Positions 43,833-52,872 of a stretch of DNA of 64,000 bases are shown here, in pieces. Location: positions 1,178,001 to 1,242,000 of the forward strand of contig OZ241874.1 in assembly GCA_965203305.1 (NCBI GenBank), given 5' to 3'. Numbering within the stretch: position 1 is the first letter of the stretch; the number at the start of each line of letters is the position of its first letter. The notes under the pieces are model-generated. The model did not search any database and was not told the origin of the DNA. It saw nothing but the letters and a program-made list of their open reading frames with translations. The DNA comes from Bin80 sp965203305. Its GTDB lineage: Bacteria; Bacteroidota; Rhodothermia; Rhodothermales; Bin80. The position numbers and the translations under genes are program-made.

Positions 43833-45542
43833 CTATTCCCCTGAAAGATACTTTTCTGGCAATGGGAATCGGGAATCTTCAGACTGCCACAAGATGGTTA
43901 CAACCCACCAGCGATCTTCCATGTAAAGCAACTGAATACTGTTGATGCCACGCGAAAATGGTTCCTCATTCATGGATCTGTATGATTCGTACGTGCTGAA
44001 TCGGTGCACCATATTGCCGAACTGCTCCGAGGTGTGGCTGACCTCAATCTCAAAGAACGGATTTTCTTCAAGATATTCCCCGACCTGCTCCCTGTACTCT
44101 TCAGCTGTCCAGGTACTGTATCCAACTTCTCTTTCACCACTAGCTCCCAAGGCAATCAGTCTGGCTTCAGGGATAAACAGCGTATTCCACCGTTCCCAGT
44201 CTGGCATTTCTCCGGCGGGAGTAGAGATGACATCATACAAGGCATGCACGATGGAGGCAGGACTTTCAACATCTTCAGGGTCTGCCATGTATGTCTGTTT
44301 GGGGACACCTTTCAGGAGGTGTCCAACTTCCGCAAGATCACCGTCATTGGGGGCAGGTTCCAGGTTGAGTACAGCGCACAAAAGTTCATAGATATGGACG
44401 AGTGAGAAGCCCTCAACTACCGCACCCTGTTTGAACTGTGGACCGTATGCAATGAATGCTGCATGCATGGATGCAAGAGTAGGATTATATCCGTGGGTTC
44501 CGCCTGAATAGTAGTCTGGATTGCGTTCAAACAGTTCTTTTGAGGACATTTGCCATCCCTCATTGGCAACACCGATAAGGTCCGGGATACGTTTATTTCC
44601 AGTGTAGTACCACTCCTCAGGCAGACTCTCGGAAGTATACCAGGTGACATGCTCCATACGGTTCAGGCCATTCAGTAAAGTATTCAGCCGGGTTGTGTCT
44701 TTTGCATTGAAAAATCCCAGAGCATCCAGTCCGCCAATCCTGTACACATCGTCAAGGTCAATGTACTCATCCACAAGTTCCACGCGCTCGCTGGATGTTT
44801 CAGCCATTCCGTGATCTCCCAATACAACGATATTGATGTCCTCGTAGAGCTCTGCATCACGGAGGCGGGCGACCAGGTTTCCTATGTGGGAATCAACCTC
44901 CCGAAGTGCATCTCTGGTTTCCTGAGAGCGTGGTCCAAAACGATGCCCCTGCGTGTCAACCGTACTGAAATAGGTTGTGATGAGGGCAGGGCGGGGAGTA
45001 CGCATAACTGCGGCCATCACAGAATCTATTCGTGTATCATGGGGCAGATTGTGATCATACTCCATCCAGTAGGTTGGCTGCATCCCCTGAATGGAATCTG
45101 CATCAGAACCCGGCCAAAAGTAGGTTGCACTCGTACGGCCCTGTTTCTCCACAGTTACCCACAGGGGTTCGCCGCCCCACCACTGAGACTTGGAGATCGC
45201 CTCTCTGTCACTGAGGCGAAAGGTTCCAAGTTCAGGATCGTACATTGAGTTGTTGATGATGCCATGGTTGGCTGGATACAGCCCTGTGATCATGCTGTAA
45301 TGATTGGGAAAAGTCTTTGACGGGAAAACCGGCTCCAGATACTTGGCACGGACTCCCTGATCGGCTAGTTCAAGAATGTTTGGAGTATCTTCAGGGGAAA
45401 GATAGTCTGCCCCTAGTCCGTCAACAGAAATGAGAATCACAGTCCGAGACTCTCCGTCACTTGTCTGGACAGAATCGTGCCGAATTGATACACATGCAGA
45501 GAAGAGCAGGGTGACCAGCCACACAGAGATTTGAAGTTTCAT
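43833..45542 (-). CDS. NPP-type alkaline-phosphatase-superfamily phosphodiesterase with NTF2-like C-terminal domain
   Basis: 569 residues. Lipoprotein signal (VTLLFSACVS, Cys17). The catalytic domain (about 33-410) has ILISVDGLGADYL (metal Asp), PSKTFPNHYSMITGLYP (nucleophile Thr in FPSKTFPNHY), YFSTVDTQGHRFGP, VVLGDHGMAET and the final metal His in GGTHGYNP. This is the ectonucleotide pyrophosphatase/phosphodiesterase pattern: hydrolysis of nucleotide or lipid phosphodiesters outside the cytosol. Residues about 435-565 (IVHALYDVISTPAGEMPDW to WWVVTILWQSE) look like a SnoaL/NTF2-type domain, an unusual addition. The downstream PLDc_N gene overlaps at ATGA. MITE copy 2 abuts the 3' end. Confidence 0.88.
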   Translation of the reverse strand: MKLQISVWLVTLLFSACVSIRHDSVQTSDGESRTVILISVDGLGADYLSPEDTPNILELADQGVRAKYLEPVFPSKTFPNHYSMITGLYPANHGIINNSMYDPELGTFRLSDREAISKSQWWGGEPLWVTVEKQGRTSATYFWPGSDADSIQGMQPTYWMEYDHNLPHDTRIDSVMAAVMRTPRPALITTYFSTVDTQGHRFGPRSQETRDALREVDSHIGNLVARLRDAELYEDINIVVLGDHGMAETSSERVELVDEYIDLDDVYRIGGLDALGFFNAKDTTRLNTLLNGLNRMEHVTWYTSESLPEEWYYTGNKRIPDLIGVANEGWQMSSKELFERNPDYYSGGTHGYNPTLASMHAAFIAYGPQFKQGAVVEGFSLVHIYELLCAVLNLEPAPNDGDLAEVGHLLKGVPKQTYMADPEDVESPASIVHALYDVISTPAGEMPDWERWNTLFIPEARLIALGASGEREVGYSTWTAEEYREQVGEYLEENPFFEIEVSHTSEQFGNMVHRFSTYESYRSMNEEPFSRGINSIQLLYMEDRWWVVTILWQSEDSRFPLPEKYLSGE

Positions 45543-45805
45543 GAGCGACTGGCGAAAACATAATAACAGATTAGTCCCAATAGCGGAGCGAACACAATAA
45601 ACAAAATCCAGATGAGCTTGCCTCCTGCACCTCGCGAGCTTCCTGCGACTTCAATGATTGCAATCACATCAAGAATTAGTACGATTAGCCCGCAACAGGA
45701 CAGACTTCTCCATGAGTCAGCCATGGACAGGAGTGCTGGTTCACATCCAGCAATGAAGAGAACGCACAGAGCCAGCATGAACGGAGGAAATACTCGGTGA
45801 TCCAT
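45539..45805 (-). CDS. PLDc_N domain small membrane protein
   Basis: 88 residues with two or three TM segments: an N-terminal hydrophobic stretch (PPFMLALCVLFIAGC), CCGLIVLILDVIAIIEV and LIWILFIVFAPLLGLICYYV. The last, WILFIVFAPLLGLICYYVF, is the hallmark of the phospholipase D-nuclease N-terminal (PLDc_N) family, found alone in many Bacteroidota. Function unknown. Its stop overlaps the start of the phosphodiesterase, so they are translated together. Confidence 0.8.
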   Translation of the reverse strand: MDHRVFPPFMLALCVLFIAGCEPALLSMADSWRSLSCCGLIVLILDVIAIIEVAGSSRGAGGKLIWILFIVFAPLLGLICYYVFASRS

Positions 45806-46138
45806 GTGCAGAAGTAACAGGCTTGTGACGATTACACTCGTATTCCCATTGATGCTGCAATCCTATTGGGGTACCATTTCTATGGTCATGACGATCACCC
45901 GCACACTGGCGGTTGCAACGATAGCAATAAGAACATACATAAAGAGGAGTACATTCTCAATAGCAAGTCTCTGCAATGCCTTGGTCATAGAATATATTTT
46001 CTAAACGAGTTGTTGGATATAGTCCTTTTCAGCAGTCAGACACACTGCTACAGTTCTTTACGAAGAAAAATCGGTTCCTGATGCACGAACTTCATGCTGA
46101 CTCGTTTCACGGAAAGATACGAATTTGCAGGGCATGCA
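45806..46138. other. Intergenic, 333 bases, divergent promoters presumed
   Basis: Lies between the PLDc_N gene and dusB. dusB could start earlier at ATG 46094. No RNA gene or repeat was recognised. Confidence 0.4.
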
Positions 46139-47305
46139 ATGCGCATTGGATCAATTGAACTTGGAAAATATCCACTGCTTCTGGCACCGATGGAAGATGT
46201 TTCGGATCCGCCGTTCCGAGCATTGTGCAAGCGTTACGGTGCAGATGTTGTCTACACAGAATTTATCTCATCAGGCGGTCTGGTTCATGAAGCGGAAGAT
46301 TCGCTCATGAAGCTGGATATTCGCGAGGATGAACGCCCTGTAGGCATCCAGATATTTGGCGGTAATGTTGATCAGGTGAGATCAGCCACAGCTATTGTAG
46401 ATCGGGTGCGGCCGGATATTATTGACATCAATTTTGGGTGTCCGGTACGCAAGGTAACATGTAAGGAGGCAGGGGCAGGGATCCTGCGGAATCTTCCCAA
46501 GATGAAGAAGATAACTCGCACTGTGGTGGAAGTAACCGAGCGGCCAGTCACGGTGAAGACACGTCTGGGCTGGGATGACAGCAGCATTGACATTGTTAAT
46601 GTGGCACGAATGCTGGAGGAGTGTGGCATTCAGGCACTGGCAATACACGCAAGGACACGAAAACAGATGTACAGCGGGGAAGCCCGCTGGCACTATCTGC
46701 GGTCAATTCGCGAGGACGGACTCCAGAATATCCCCCTCATCGGGAACGGAGATGCTCTGAAACCGGCATCGGTACTTCAAATGTTTGAAGAAACGGGAGT
46801 TGATGCCGTCATGATTGGACGCGGTGCCATCGGGAACCCATGGATATTCAAGCGTGCCAAAGCATTTATTGAAACAGGCACGGAATTGCCGCCTCCGTCA
46901 TGGAGTGAACGGATCAATGTTGTAACAGAGCATCTTATGCTCAAGTGTGAATGGCTTGGAGAACACAAGGGGGTGCGAGAGATGCGTCGAATGTACAGCG
47001 GGTATTTCAAGGGGTTCAGGAATGCCAGCAAGTTGCGTACGCGCCTGATGAAGGCAGAGAGTGTGGACGCGGTACTTTCCGTCCTGGATGCTGCCACAGA
47101 GGTGGAGACTGGAGTAATTCAGCTGGCACCTTTAGAGATCCCTGCGACGTTCTACAATCCAGAGAATGAGATTGTCCAGCGCAACAACAAGCCCCAGTAT
47201 GACCGCCAGAAGCGGCAACGCAAGCCACTGGTTAAAAATAACCAGTCCTCCGATAGCCCCAAGGATTCCACCCAAATACTTGATGTATATGAGCTGATGA
47301 CTTGA
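46139..47305 (+). CDS. dusB: tRNA-dihydrouridine synthase, DusB-like
   Basis: 388 residues from the ATG at 46139 (MRIGSIELGKYPLLLAPMED); an in-frame ATG at 46094 is possible. TIM-barrel Dus motifs: DINFGCPVRKVTCKEAGAG with the catalytic Cys, TVKTRLGWDD, AIHARTRKQMYSG, IPLIGNGD and VMIGRGAIGNPWIF. The helical domain includes EHKGVREMRRMYSGYFKGF. It reduces uridine in tRNA with FMN and NADPH. After the usual end (near LSVLDAATE) there is a basic, polar tail of about 65 residues. The last 174 bases overlap the C-terminal end of the convergent DUF445 gene. Confidence 0.92.
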   Translation: MRIGSIELGKYPLLLAPMEDVSDPPFRALCKRYGADVVYTEFISSGGLVHEAEDSLMKLDIREDERPVGIQIFGGNVDQVRSATAIVDRVRPDIIDINFGCPVRKVTCKEAGAGILRNLPKMKKITRTVVEVTERPVTVKTRLGWDDSSIDIVNVARMLEECGIQALAIHARTRKQMYSGEARWHYLRSIREDGLQNIPLIGNGDALKPASVLQMFEETGVDAVMIGRGAIGNPWIFKRAKAFIETGTELPPPSWSERINVVTEHLMLKCEWLGEHKGVREMRRMYSGYFKGFRNASKLRTRLMKAESVDAVLSVLDAATEVETGVIQLAPLEIPATFYNPENEIVQRNNKPQYDRQKRQRKPLVKNNQSSDSPKDSTQILDVYELMT

Positions 47306-48334
47306 GGTACGCTTGATCAGGTTCTCAAACCGGCGTTCATCATATTCACGCAGGTTCCTGGAGACCATGTCATAGATATCCAGTGTCCCGACAAAAGAGA
47401 CAATTGCCTTGGTCAGCCACAGTTCAATGTCATCGGATCTTTCCGCAATCTTAGCTGGCAATGTTTGAAAAATGCGGATCAGTTCGTCTACAACAATATC
47501 TACGGTTTCGGGCAAGTCATCAATTGCTTCTTCGATTTGACGGCGCAGTCCGTCACGGTTCAGCATTTGATAGACCTTGAGCGCAATGCCGGCCAGCCCC
47601 CTGGTGGCGGCAGAATCAATCATGTCCATGACAGTAGCAATCAACTTCTCCTTGAGTTCGGGACTCCTGAGTTTCTCTGTAAGAAATTGACTGGACATGG
47701 CTTTTATCCTGGTCTGAAAATCCTCGTCCAGAAGCAGACCTTCCGTCATATCCAGAGCCATCTCGCGGTATCTGGGAACGACCCCGCTGATATGAATCCG
47801 CTCCAGAATGACCTCCTCGCTGATCAAATCCTTGCTAATCGCAAGTGCGATCAGATCAGCAACCCGATCCCGGGATGCCGGGATGATTCCCTGTCCCAGC
47901 AGTGGCCGGGGCTTCCGGGGATGGAATAGCATGGTAATGGCCAGCCAGTTCGTAAAAAATCCGATGAGTCCGGCCGCAGAAACCGTAACAATCAACCCTT
48001 GCAGTTCCAGAGTCTGGCTGAATGACGGGAGCTGCAGTGCGGAATACCTGCCTAGCACAAGGGACTGCTCTCCCTGAGCATACAGATAAATGCCCGTGGA
48101 GTCAAGCAGGAGCTGCAGTCCGTTGAAATCCCAAATGAATGAAACGATAAAGAGAGCCAGCAGCCCCCAAGGGATCACGCGGAGCAGTTTCAGACTGAGT
48201 TCGGATGTATGTACGGTTTTTTGGCTTGACGATGGGACTTGATCTTCCTTGTTCCTGGCGGGCCAGTACCGCCCCAGATGCTCGTTAACGATTTTGCCGA
48301 GGCTCTTCCCGGGTATGTCAGACCTCGCTGCCAT
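47132..48334 (-). CDS. DUF445 family membrane protein
   Basis: 400 residues. TM segments near 52-70 (VIPWGLLALFIVSFIW) and 115-135 (LIVTVSAAGLIGFFTNWLAI), the latter leading into the family motif NWLAITMLFHPRKP and GQGIIPASRDRVADLIA. A long helical region follows, then two C-terminal TM segments (YLGGILGAIGGLVIF and ALPLLAVILGLVVALDNLIL). DUF445 (YheB/YjiN-like) proteins have no settled function. The C-terminal second TM lies in the region that overlaps dusB on the other strand. Part of a minus-strand run with the HD protein and mlaDFE. Confidence 0.85.
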   Translation of the reverse strand: MAARSDIPGKSLGKIVNEHLGRYWPARNKEDQVPSSSQKTVHTSELSLKLLRVIPWGLLALFIVSFIWDFNGLQLLLDSTGIYLYAQGEQSLVLGRYSALQLPSFSQTLELQGLIVTVSAAGLIGFFTNWLAITMLFHPRKPRPLLGQGIIPASRDRVADLIALAISKDLISEEVILERIHISGVVPRYREMALDMTEGLLLDEDFQTRIKAMSSQFLTEKLRSPELKEKLIATVMDMIDSAATRGLAGIALKVYQMLNRDGLRRQIEEAIDDLPETVDIVVDELIRIFQTLPAKIAERSDDIELWLTKAIVSFVGTLDIYDMVSRNLREYDERRFENLIKRTSSHQLIYIKYLGGILGAIGGLVIFNQWLALPLLAVILGLVVALDNLILWIVERRRDL

Positions 48335-48342
48335 ACTTTGGG

Positions 48343-48906
48343 TCAGGCTGGTGTTGCAAGCTCCAGTCGGTCTGCACGATGTCGCATTCCGGCAATCACA
48401 TTGGAGATATGTTGCGACAGCTCAATCCCCAGTTCTTCCGCTCCCTGCTGAATATCTGCACGGCTGACAGCGGCGGCGAATGCCTTGTCCTTTAATTTCT
48501 TGCGAACACTTTTGGGAGTCATCCCATCCAGTCGGGTAGGCCGAACGTATGCGACTGCCGTAATAAATCCAGCAAGCTCATCCACGACGAACAACGTTTT
48601 TGAAAGGAGGGTAATTCTCGGTGTCCCGGTATACGAAGCATGCCCAAGTATGGCTTCAATGACCGATTCAGGGTACCCATGCTCGCGCAACAGGGCTACC
48701 CCTTTGTATGGATGCTCTTCCGGGGCTGGATGGCGTTCGTAGTCTATGTCGTGCAGGAGTCCGGTAATTCTCCACAGCATCACATCTTCGCCAAAGACCG
48801 CAGCGTAGCCTTCCATGGCTGCCTCCACTGCATAGGCATGTCTTCGGAGGCTGTCCGACTTTGTCCATTCATGGAAAAGCTCAAGAGATTCTTCGTAGGT
48901 GGGCAT
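48343..48906 (-). CDS. HD-domain phosphohydrolase-like protein
   Basis: 187 residues. HD motif residues: RRHAYAVEAAMEGYA (first His), LLHDIDYERHP (His-Asp), EAILGHASYTG (His) and FVVDELAGFITA (Asp). This set matches HDIG-type proteins widely annotated as HD superfamily hydrolases, about 185 residues long. Substrate unknown. It starts 3 bases after the mlaD stop, so it is likely in the same operon. Confidence 0.88.
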   Translation of the reverse strand: MPTYEESLELFHEWTKSDSLRRHAYAVEAAMEGYAAVFGEDVMLWRITGLLHDIDYERHPAPEEHPYKGVALLREHGYPESVIEAILGHASYTGTPRITLLSKTLFVVDELAGFITAVAYVRPTRLDGMTPKSVRKKLKDKAFAAAVSRADIQQGAEELGIELSQHISNVIAGMRHRADRLELATPA

Positions 48907-48909
48907 TGA

Positions 48910-49827
48910 TCAGAAAATGTCAATCAGTTTCAGGCTTTCCAGATATTTTCGGGGATTCTCTTCAAAGTCTTCGGCGAGATCTTTTATGGCATTCGCGGCT
49001 CCCCGCATTTCAATATACAGGGAATCCTCCGTGGCGAGTTTGCCAAGCGTTCCCTGCCCATCATTAATAGAAGCAATCAGAGTATTGAGTTCACCTGTGG
49101 TTGACTCGAGGATATCCAGATTCACGGACAGCTGATCAACCACTCCTCGTATGTCATGCGCAACATTTCCCAGAGAATCCTCTGTGAATGTCTCTACGGC
49201 ATTGGACAGGTTTTCGATATCTTCAAGAACAGACTGCAGGCTTCCCTGCTCCGACAGAAGGACGGACTGGAATGCATCGGACAGGTCCTGTATGGATGTA
49301 AGTGTCTGTTTCATCTGTCCTGACGGGTTCGTCAGCAGTTCTGTGGCCGCCCCAACCGCTGTACTTGATCCAGCCAGAAGCGTATCAAGGCGGCTGATCA
49401 TTTCGGGGGCCCGGTCCACTATATCTCCCAAAATATCAGACTGCTCAGATGCGGGGATCAGTGATCCCGGAGGATACACAGGGGCATCGGATGGCCCAAG
49501 GGACAGATTCAGCTGTATGCTGCTGACAAATCCGAAGCCTCCAGAAGATGCAGTGGTTCCCTCTGTCAGAGGGACATCGTCACTCACGGAAAAGTGGATT
49601 CGTACGCCGGCAGAGACGAGCTGTACTTCGGTAACGGAACCGACAGCCACTCCATTAACGGCGACAATATTTCCTCTGGCCAGCCCGTTGGAATTCGTAA
49701 GCTCCGTATGGTAAAGCGTGTCCTGTCCAAAAATTGGAAGGTCTCTCAGGAATCGTGTTCCCAGGTAGAATACAACTCCGGCAAGAACGACTGCCAGTCC
49801 AATTTTCAATTCATTGGGTACTTTCAC
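48910..49827 (-). CDS. mlaD: MlaD-like MCE-domain lipid-transport protein
   Basis: 305 residues. One N-terminal TM (LKIGLAVVLAGVVFYLGTRF), then an MCE domain (about 40-115: YHTELTNSNGLARGNIVAVNG and GVRIHFSVSDDVPL) and a helical C-terminus (about 150-290) with coiled-coil character. It forms a periplasmic ring on the MlaFE complex for moving phospholipids between membranes. The gene lies 15 bases after mlaF on the same strand. Confidence 0.93.
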   Translation of the reverse strand: MKVPNELKIGLAVVLAGVVFYLGTRFLRDLPIFGQDTLYHTELTNSNGLARGNIVAVNGVAVGSVTEVQLVSAGVRIHFSVSDDVPLTEGTTASSGGFGFVSSIQLNLSLGPSDAPVYPPGSLIPASEQSDILGDIVDRAPEMISRLDTLLAGSSTAVGAATELLTNPSGQMKQTLTSIQDLSDAFQSVLLSEQGSLQSVLEDIENLSNAVETFTEDSLGNVAHDIRGVVDQLSVNLDILESTTGELNTLIASINDGQGTLGKLATEDSLYIEMRGAANAIKDLAEDFEENPRKYLESLKLIDIF

Positions 49828-49842
49828 TTGATTGTTGGCTGT

Positions 49843-50592
49843 TCAATGAGAGGTAGGGCCAATGACATACTCATTGGCTTTGACGAATGAACGCAGAGTT
49901 CCGTCGGTACTTTTCTGCAGTTCTTCAATGGTTCCAGTCCAGTGCATACGCGTATCGTGGATAAAAGCTACATGGTCGGCGATCTCCAGCACCGAGTGCA
50001 TGTCATGGGTAACGACAATACTGGTGATTTCGAGTTGATCGGCCAGTCCTTTTATGAGTTCATTGATGGCGTTGGAGGTTTCCGGGTCAAGCCCGCTTGT
50101 TGGTTCATCATAGATAATATAACGGGGACGCAGTGCAATTGCGCGTGCGAGCGCGATTCGCTTGCGCATGCCTCCTGATAGTTCATCCGGTTTTTTCGTT
50201 CCAATATTGGAAAGCTGTACAAGATCAAGGCATGTTTGCGTTTCCTGGCGAACCTCCTGGTCCGTCTTTTCCGTGAAGGTTCGGAGCGGGAAGGCAACAT
50301 TCTCAAATGCATCCATGGAATCAAAAAGTGCTCCTCCCTGGAACAGAACTCCAAACTGTTTCCGGACCTCCCGGAGCTTTTCATAACTGACTTGTGCGAT
50401 ATCAACCTGATCCACAAGAATTCTTCCCCGGTCAGGCTGTATTAGTCCGATCAAATGTTTCATGAGGACACTCTTTCCCGAGCCGCTCTGGCCTATGATT
50501 GCCTGTGTACTGCCATCTTGGATTTCCAGGGAGACATCCTGGAGTACAGCACGTCCAGCAAAAGACTTGTATACATTCTCCACCTGGATCAT
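49843..50592 (-). CDS. mlaF: MlaF-like ABC transporter ATPase
   Basis: 249 residues. Walker A GQSGSGKSVLM (about 34-44), Q-loop QFGVLFQGGALFDS, signature LSGGMRKRIALARA, Walker B YIIYDEPTSGLDP and switch His in VVTHDMHSV. The GMRKR form of the signature is typical of MlaF/Ttg2A. It powers the MlaE permease. Confidence 0.95.
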   Translation of the reverse strand: MIQVENVYKSFAGRAVLQDVSLEIQDGSTQAIIGQSGSGKSVLMKHLIGLIQPDRGRILVDQVDIAQVSYEKLREVRKQFGVLFQGGALFDSMDAFENVAFPLRTFTEKTDQEVRQETQTCLDLVQLSNIGTKKPDELSGGMRKRIALARAIALRPRYIIYDEPTSGLDPETSNAINELIKGLADQLEITSIVVTHDMHSVLEIADHVAFIHDTRMHWTGTIEELQKSTDGTLRSFVKANEYVIGPTSH

Positions 50593-50631
50593 ATCTTCAG
50601 GGAAAATTCAGGAATGCCGGGAAGGGGAGGG

Positions 50632-51393
50632 TTACAGCAAAAGGATGGCCAGGACAAGATCAGCGATCAGAATCAGGACACAGCTCATCACCGTCGCTCG
50701 GGTTGTGCTTCGTCCGACCCCGTCAGCCCCGCCTTCTGTAAAATAGCCAATATAGCAGGATACAGCCGTAATCAAAAATCCGAAAACGAGTGATTTAATG
50801 AGTCCAAAGTAGGGACCAAAGTTATCGTAATACTCTTTTGCTCCCTGCATAAACTCCTCACTTGAGACAACACCCGTCAACTCGGCTGCACCAAGTCCTC
50901 CCAGTACACCAACAACACACGCAGTTACATATAAAACGGGAAACATTATGATTCCTGCCAAAACACGCGGAACGATAAGATATCCCGAAGAATCAAGTCC
51001 CATTGCCTCAAGTGCATCAATCTGCTCGGTTACCCGCATGGTTCCAAGCTCGGCTGCAATGCGTGCACCAACACGCCCGGAAAGAATAAACCCTGTAACG
51101 ACTGCCGCCAGTTCCATCGTCAGTGACGGGACGACAACCGCACCAATAATTTTGGGCGGAATAAAAGGGGATACCAGTTGATATGCCGTCTGAACCGTTG
51201 TAACTGCTCCCGAGAATGCTGCAGCCAGAGAGACAATTGGAATTGAGTCAATCCCGATCTGAACCAGCTGAATCTGGAAATTCTTCCAGTAGGTTCTCAT
51301 TTCACGCAGCGACAGGAATGCCGATGACATGAGGATAGTAAAGCGGCCAATATCCGAGAGTGGCTGGGCAATACGCAGGATAATTGCGGACAT
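50632..51393 (-). CDS. mlaE: MlaE-like ABC transporter permease
   Basis: 253 residues, five or so TM segments. Family motifs: IPIVSLAAAFSGAVTTVQTA, RVGARIAAELGTMRVTEQID and ALEAMGLDSSGYLIVPRVLA, and the C-terminal end TRATVMSCVLILIADLVLA. First gene of the mlaE-mlaF-mlaD run; 39 bases separate it from mlaF. Confidence 0.95.
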   Translation of the reverse strand: MSAIILRIAQPLSDIGRFTILMSSAFLSLREMRTYWKNFQIQLVQIGIDSIPIVSLAAAFSGAVTTVQTAYQLVSPFIPPKIIGAVVVPSLTMELAAVVTGFILSGRVGARIAAELGTMRVTEQIDALEAMGLDSSGYLIVPRVLAGIIMFPVLYVTACVVGVLGGLGAAELTGVVSSEEFMQGAKEYYDNFGPYFGLIKSLVFGFLITAVSCYIGYFTEGGADGVGRSTTRATVMSCVLILIADLVLAILLL

Positions 51394-51489
51394 GGTAATA
51401 TCTTGAGGCTTGGGAGTTAATCAATTTTCAGGGTTCTTGTTTCGATTCTCGTGGTTGAAGGGGTATATTTCGGGTTCAGAGCACCAAAA

Positions 51490-52833
51490 ATGGCAAAAAC
51501 AAAAACACGGTTCTACTGTCAGGAATGTGGCTATTCTTCTCCGAAGTGGCTGGGGAAATGTCCCAGCTGCAATTTCTGGGATACGATGGTGGAAGAAAAG
51601 GGGACGGATCGCCGCTACATTGCCGCTCCCGCAGCCATTCCCCAGCCCATTGATGAGGTGGAGATCGGCGAGATGCCTCGCATTGTAGCTGGCTCTCCAG
51701 AACTGGACCGTCTGATGGGAGGCGGAATTATGCGTGGCTCCATCATACTGGTGGCAGGGGATCCCGGTATCGGGAAGTCCACACTTATGACAGAACTGGG
51801 ACGATACCTGGATCCGCTCACCATCCTGTATGTATCGGGCGAGGAGTCAGCGAGACAGGTGAAACTTCGCGCTCAGAGGCTCGGGGCTGCCACAAGTAAT
51901 GTGCTCCTCCTGGCCGAAACGAACACAGAGTCCATCCTCGGGGCGATTGAAGATTCGGTGCCGGATGTGATTGTGATCGATTCCATCCAGACAATGTATG
52001 ATCCGGATGTATCCAGTGCGCCAGGCAGTGTCACACAGATCCGTGAGAGTGCCGCTGCCCTGATGAGGGTTACGAAAAAAATGAACGCCGCAACATTCCT
52101 GGTGGGGCATGTGACCCGGTCCGGGTCTATTGCTGGTCCGCGTGTACTGGAACATCTGGTAGATACAGTCCTCTACTTTGAAGGAGACCGGAATCACGGG
52201 TATCGCATCTTGCGAGCGGTGAAGAACAGATTCGGATCAACCAACGAGATCGGGGTTTTTGAAATGACGAGTACCGGGCTGAAGGAGGTGCTGAATCCCA
52301 GTGAGATTTTCCTGTCTGAGCGGCAAAGCGGGGCCGCGGGTTCCTGCGTCATCTGTGCTATGGAAGGCACGAGGCCGCTGTTGATTGAGGTGCAGGCACT
52401 GGTTTCCAGAACATCCTATGGAACCCCCCAGCGAACATCAACCGGGTTTGATCCGAAACGCCTGCAGCTGCTTTTGGCGGTGCTGGAAAAACGGGAGGGG
52501 CTGGAACTTGGGGGACATGATGTATTCTTGAACATTGCTGGCGGGGTTCGTGCGGAAGAGCCTGCGGCAGATATGGGAGTTGCTGTAGCCATTGCGTCTT
52601 CCTTGCATGACATATCTGCCGATCACTGTGGCGTATTGATTGGGGAGATTGGACTGGGGGGAGAGGTGAGAGGCGTAAGCCGCCTCGAAATGCGTCTCCG
52701 GGAGTGTGCCAAACTTGGATTCGAATCGGCAGTGGTACCTGCCAGAAGTCTCCAGGGGTTTTCCCCGCCCCAAAATATCCGCACTGTGGGGGTGCAGACG
52801 GTCAGCGAGGTACTTGAATTGCTTCTGTCCTGA
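51490..52833 (+). CDS. radA: DNA repair protein RadA
   Basis: 447 residues from the ATG at 51490 (MAKTKTRFYCQECGYSSPKW); the frame is open from 51451. Zinc finger CQECGYSSPKWLGKCPSC, RecA-like ATPase with Walker A GDPGIGKSTL, the RadA motif KNRFGSTNEIG, and a C-terminal Lon-protease-like domain. It processes recombination intermediates by driving branch migration. Intact and normal length. Divergent from mlaE. Confidence 0.96.
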   Translation: MAKTKTRFYCQECGYSSPKWLGKCPSCNFWDTMVEEKGTDRRYIAAPAAIPQPIDEVEIGEMPRIVAGSPELDRLMGGGIMRGSIILVAGDPGIGKSTLMTELGRYLDPLTILYVSGEESARQVKLRAQRLGAATSNVLLLAETNTESILGAIEDSVPDVIVIDSIQTMYDPDVSSAPGSVTQIRESAAALMRVTKKMNAATFLVGHVTRSGSIAGPRVLEHLVDTVLYFEGDRNHGYRILRAVKNRFGSTNEIGVFEMTSTGLKEVLNPSEIFLSERQSGAAGSCVICAMEGTRPLLIEVQALVSRTSYGTPQRTSTGFDPKRLQLLLAVLEKREGLELGGHDVFLNIAGGVRAEEPAADMGVAVAIASSLHDISADHCGVLIGEIGLGGEVRGVSRLEMRLRECAKLGFESAVVPARSLQGFSPPQNIRTVGVQTVSEVLELLLS

Positions 52834-52872
52834 CAAGTATACTAATTCAGACTTCCTGTTCGTTTGTTGAGT

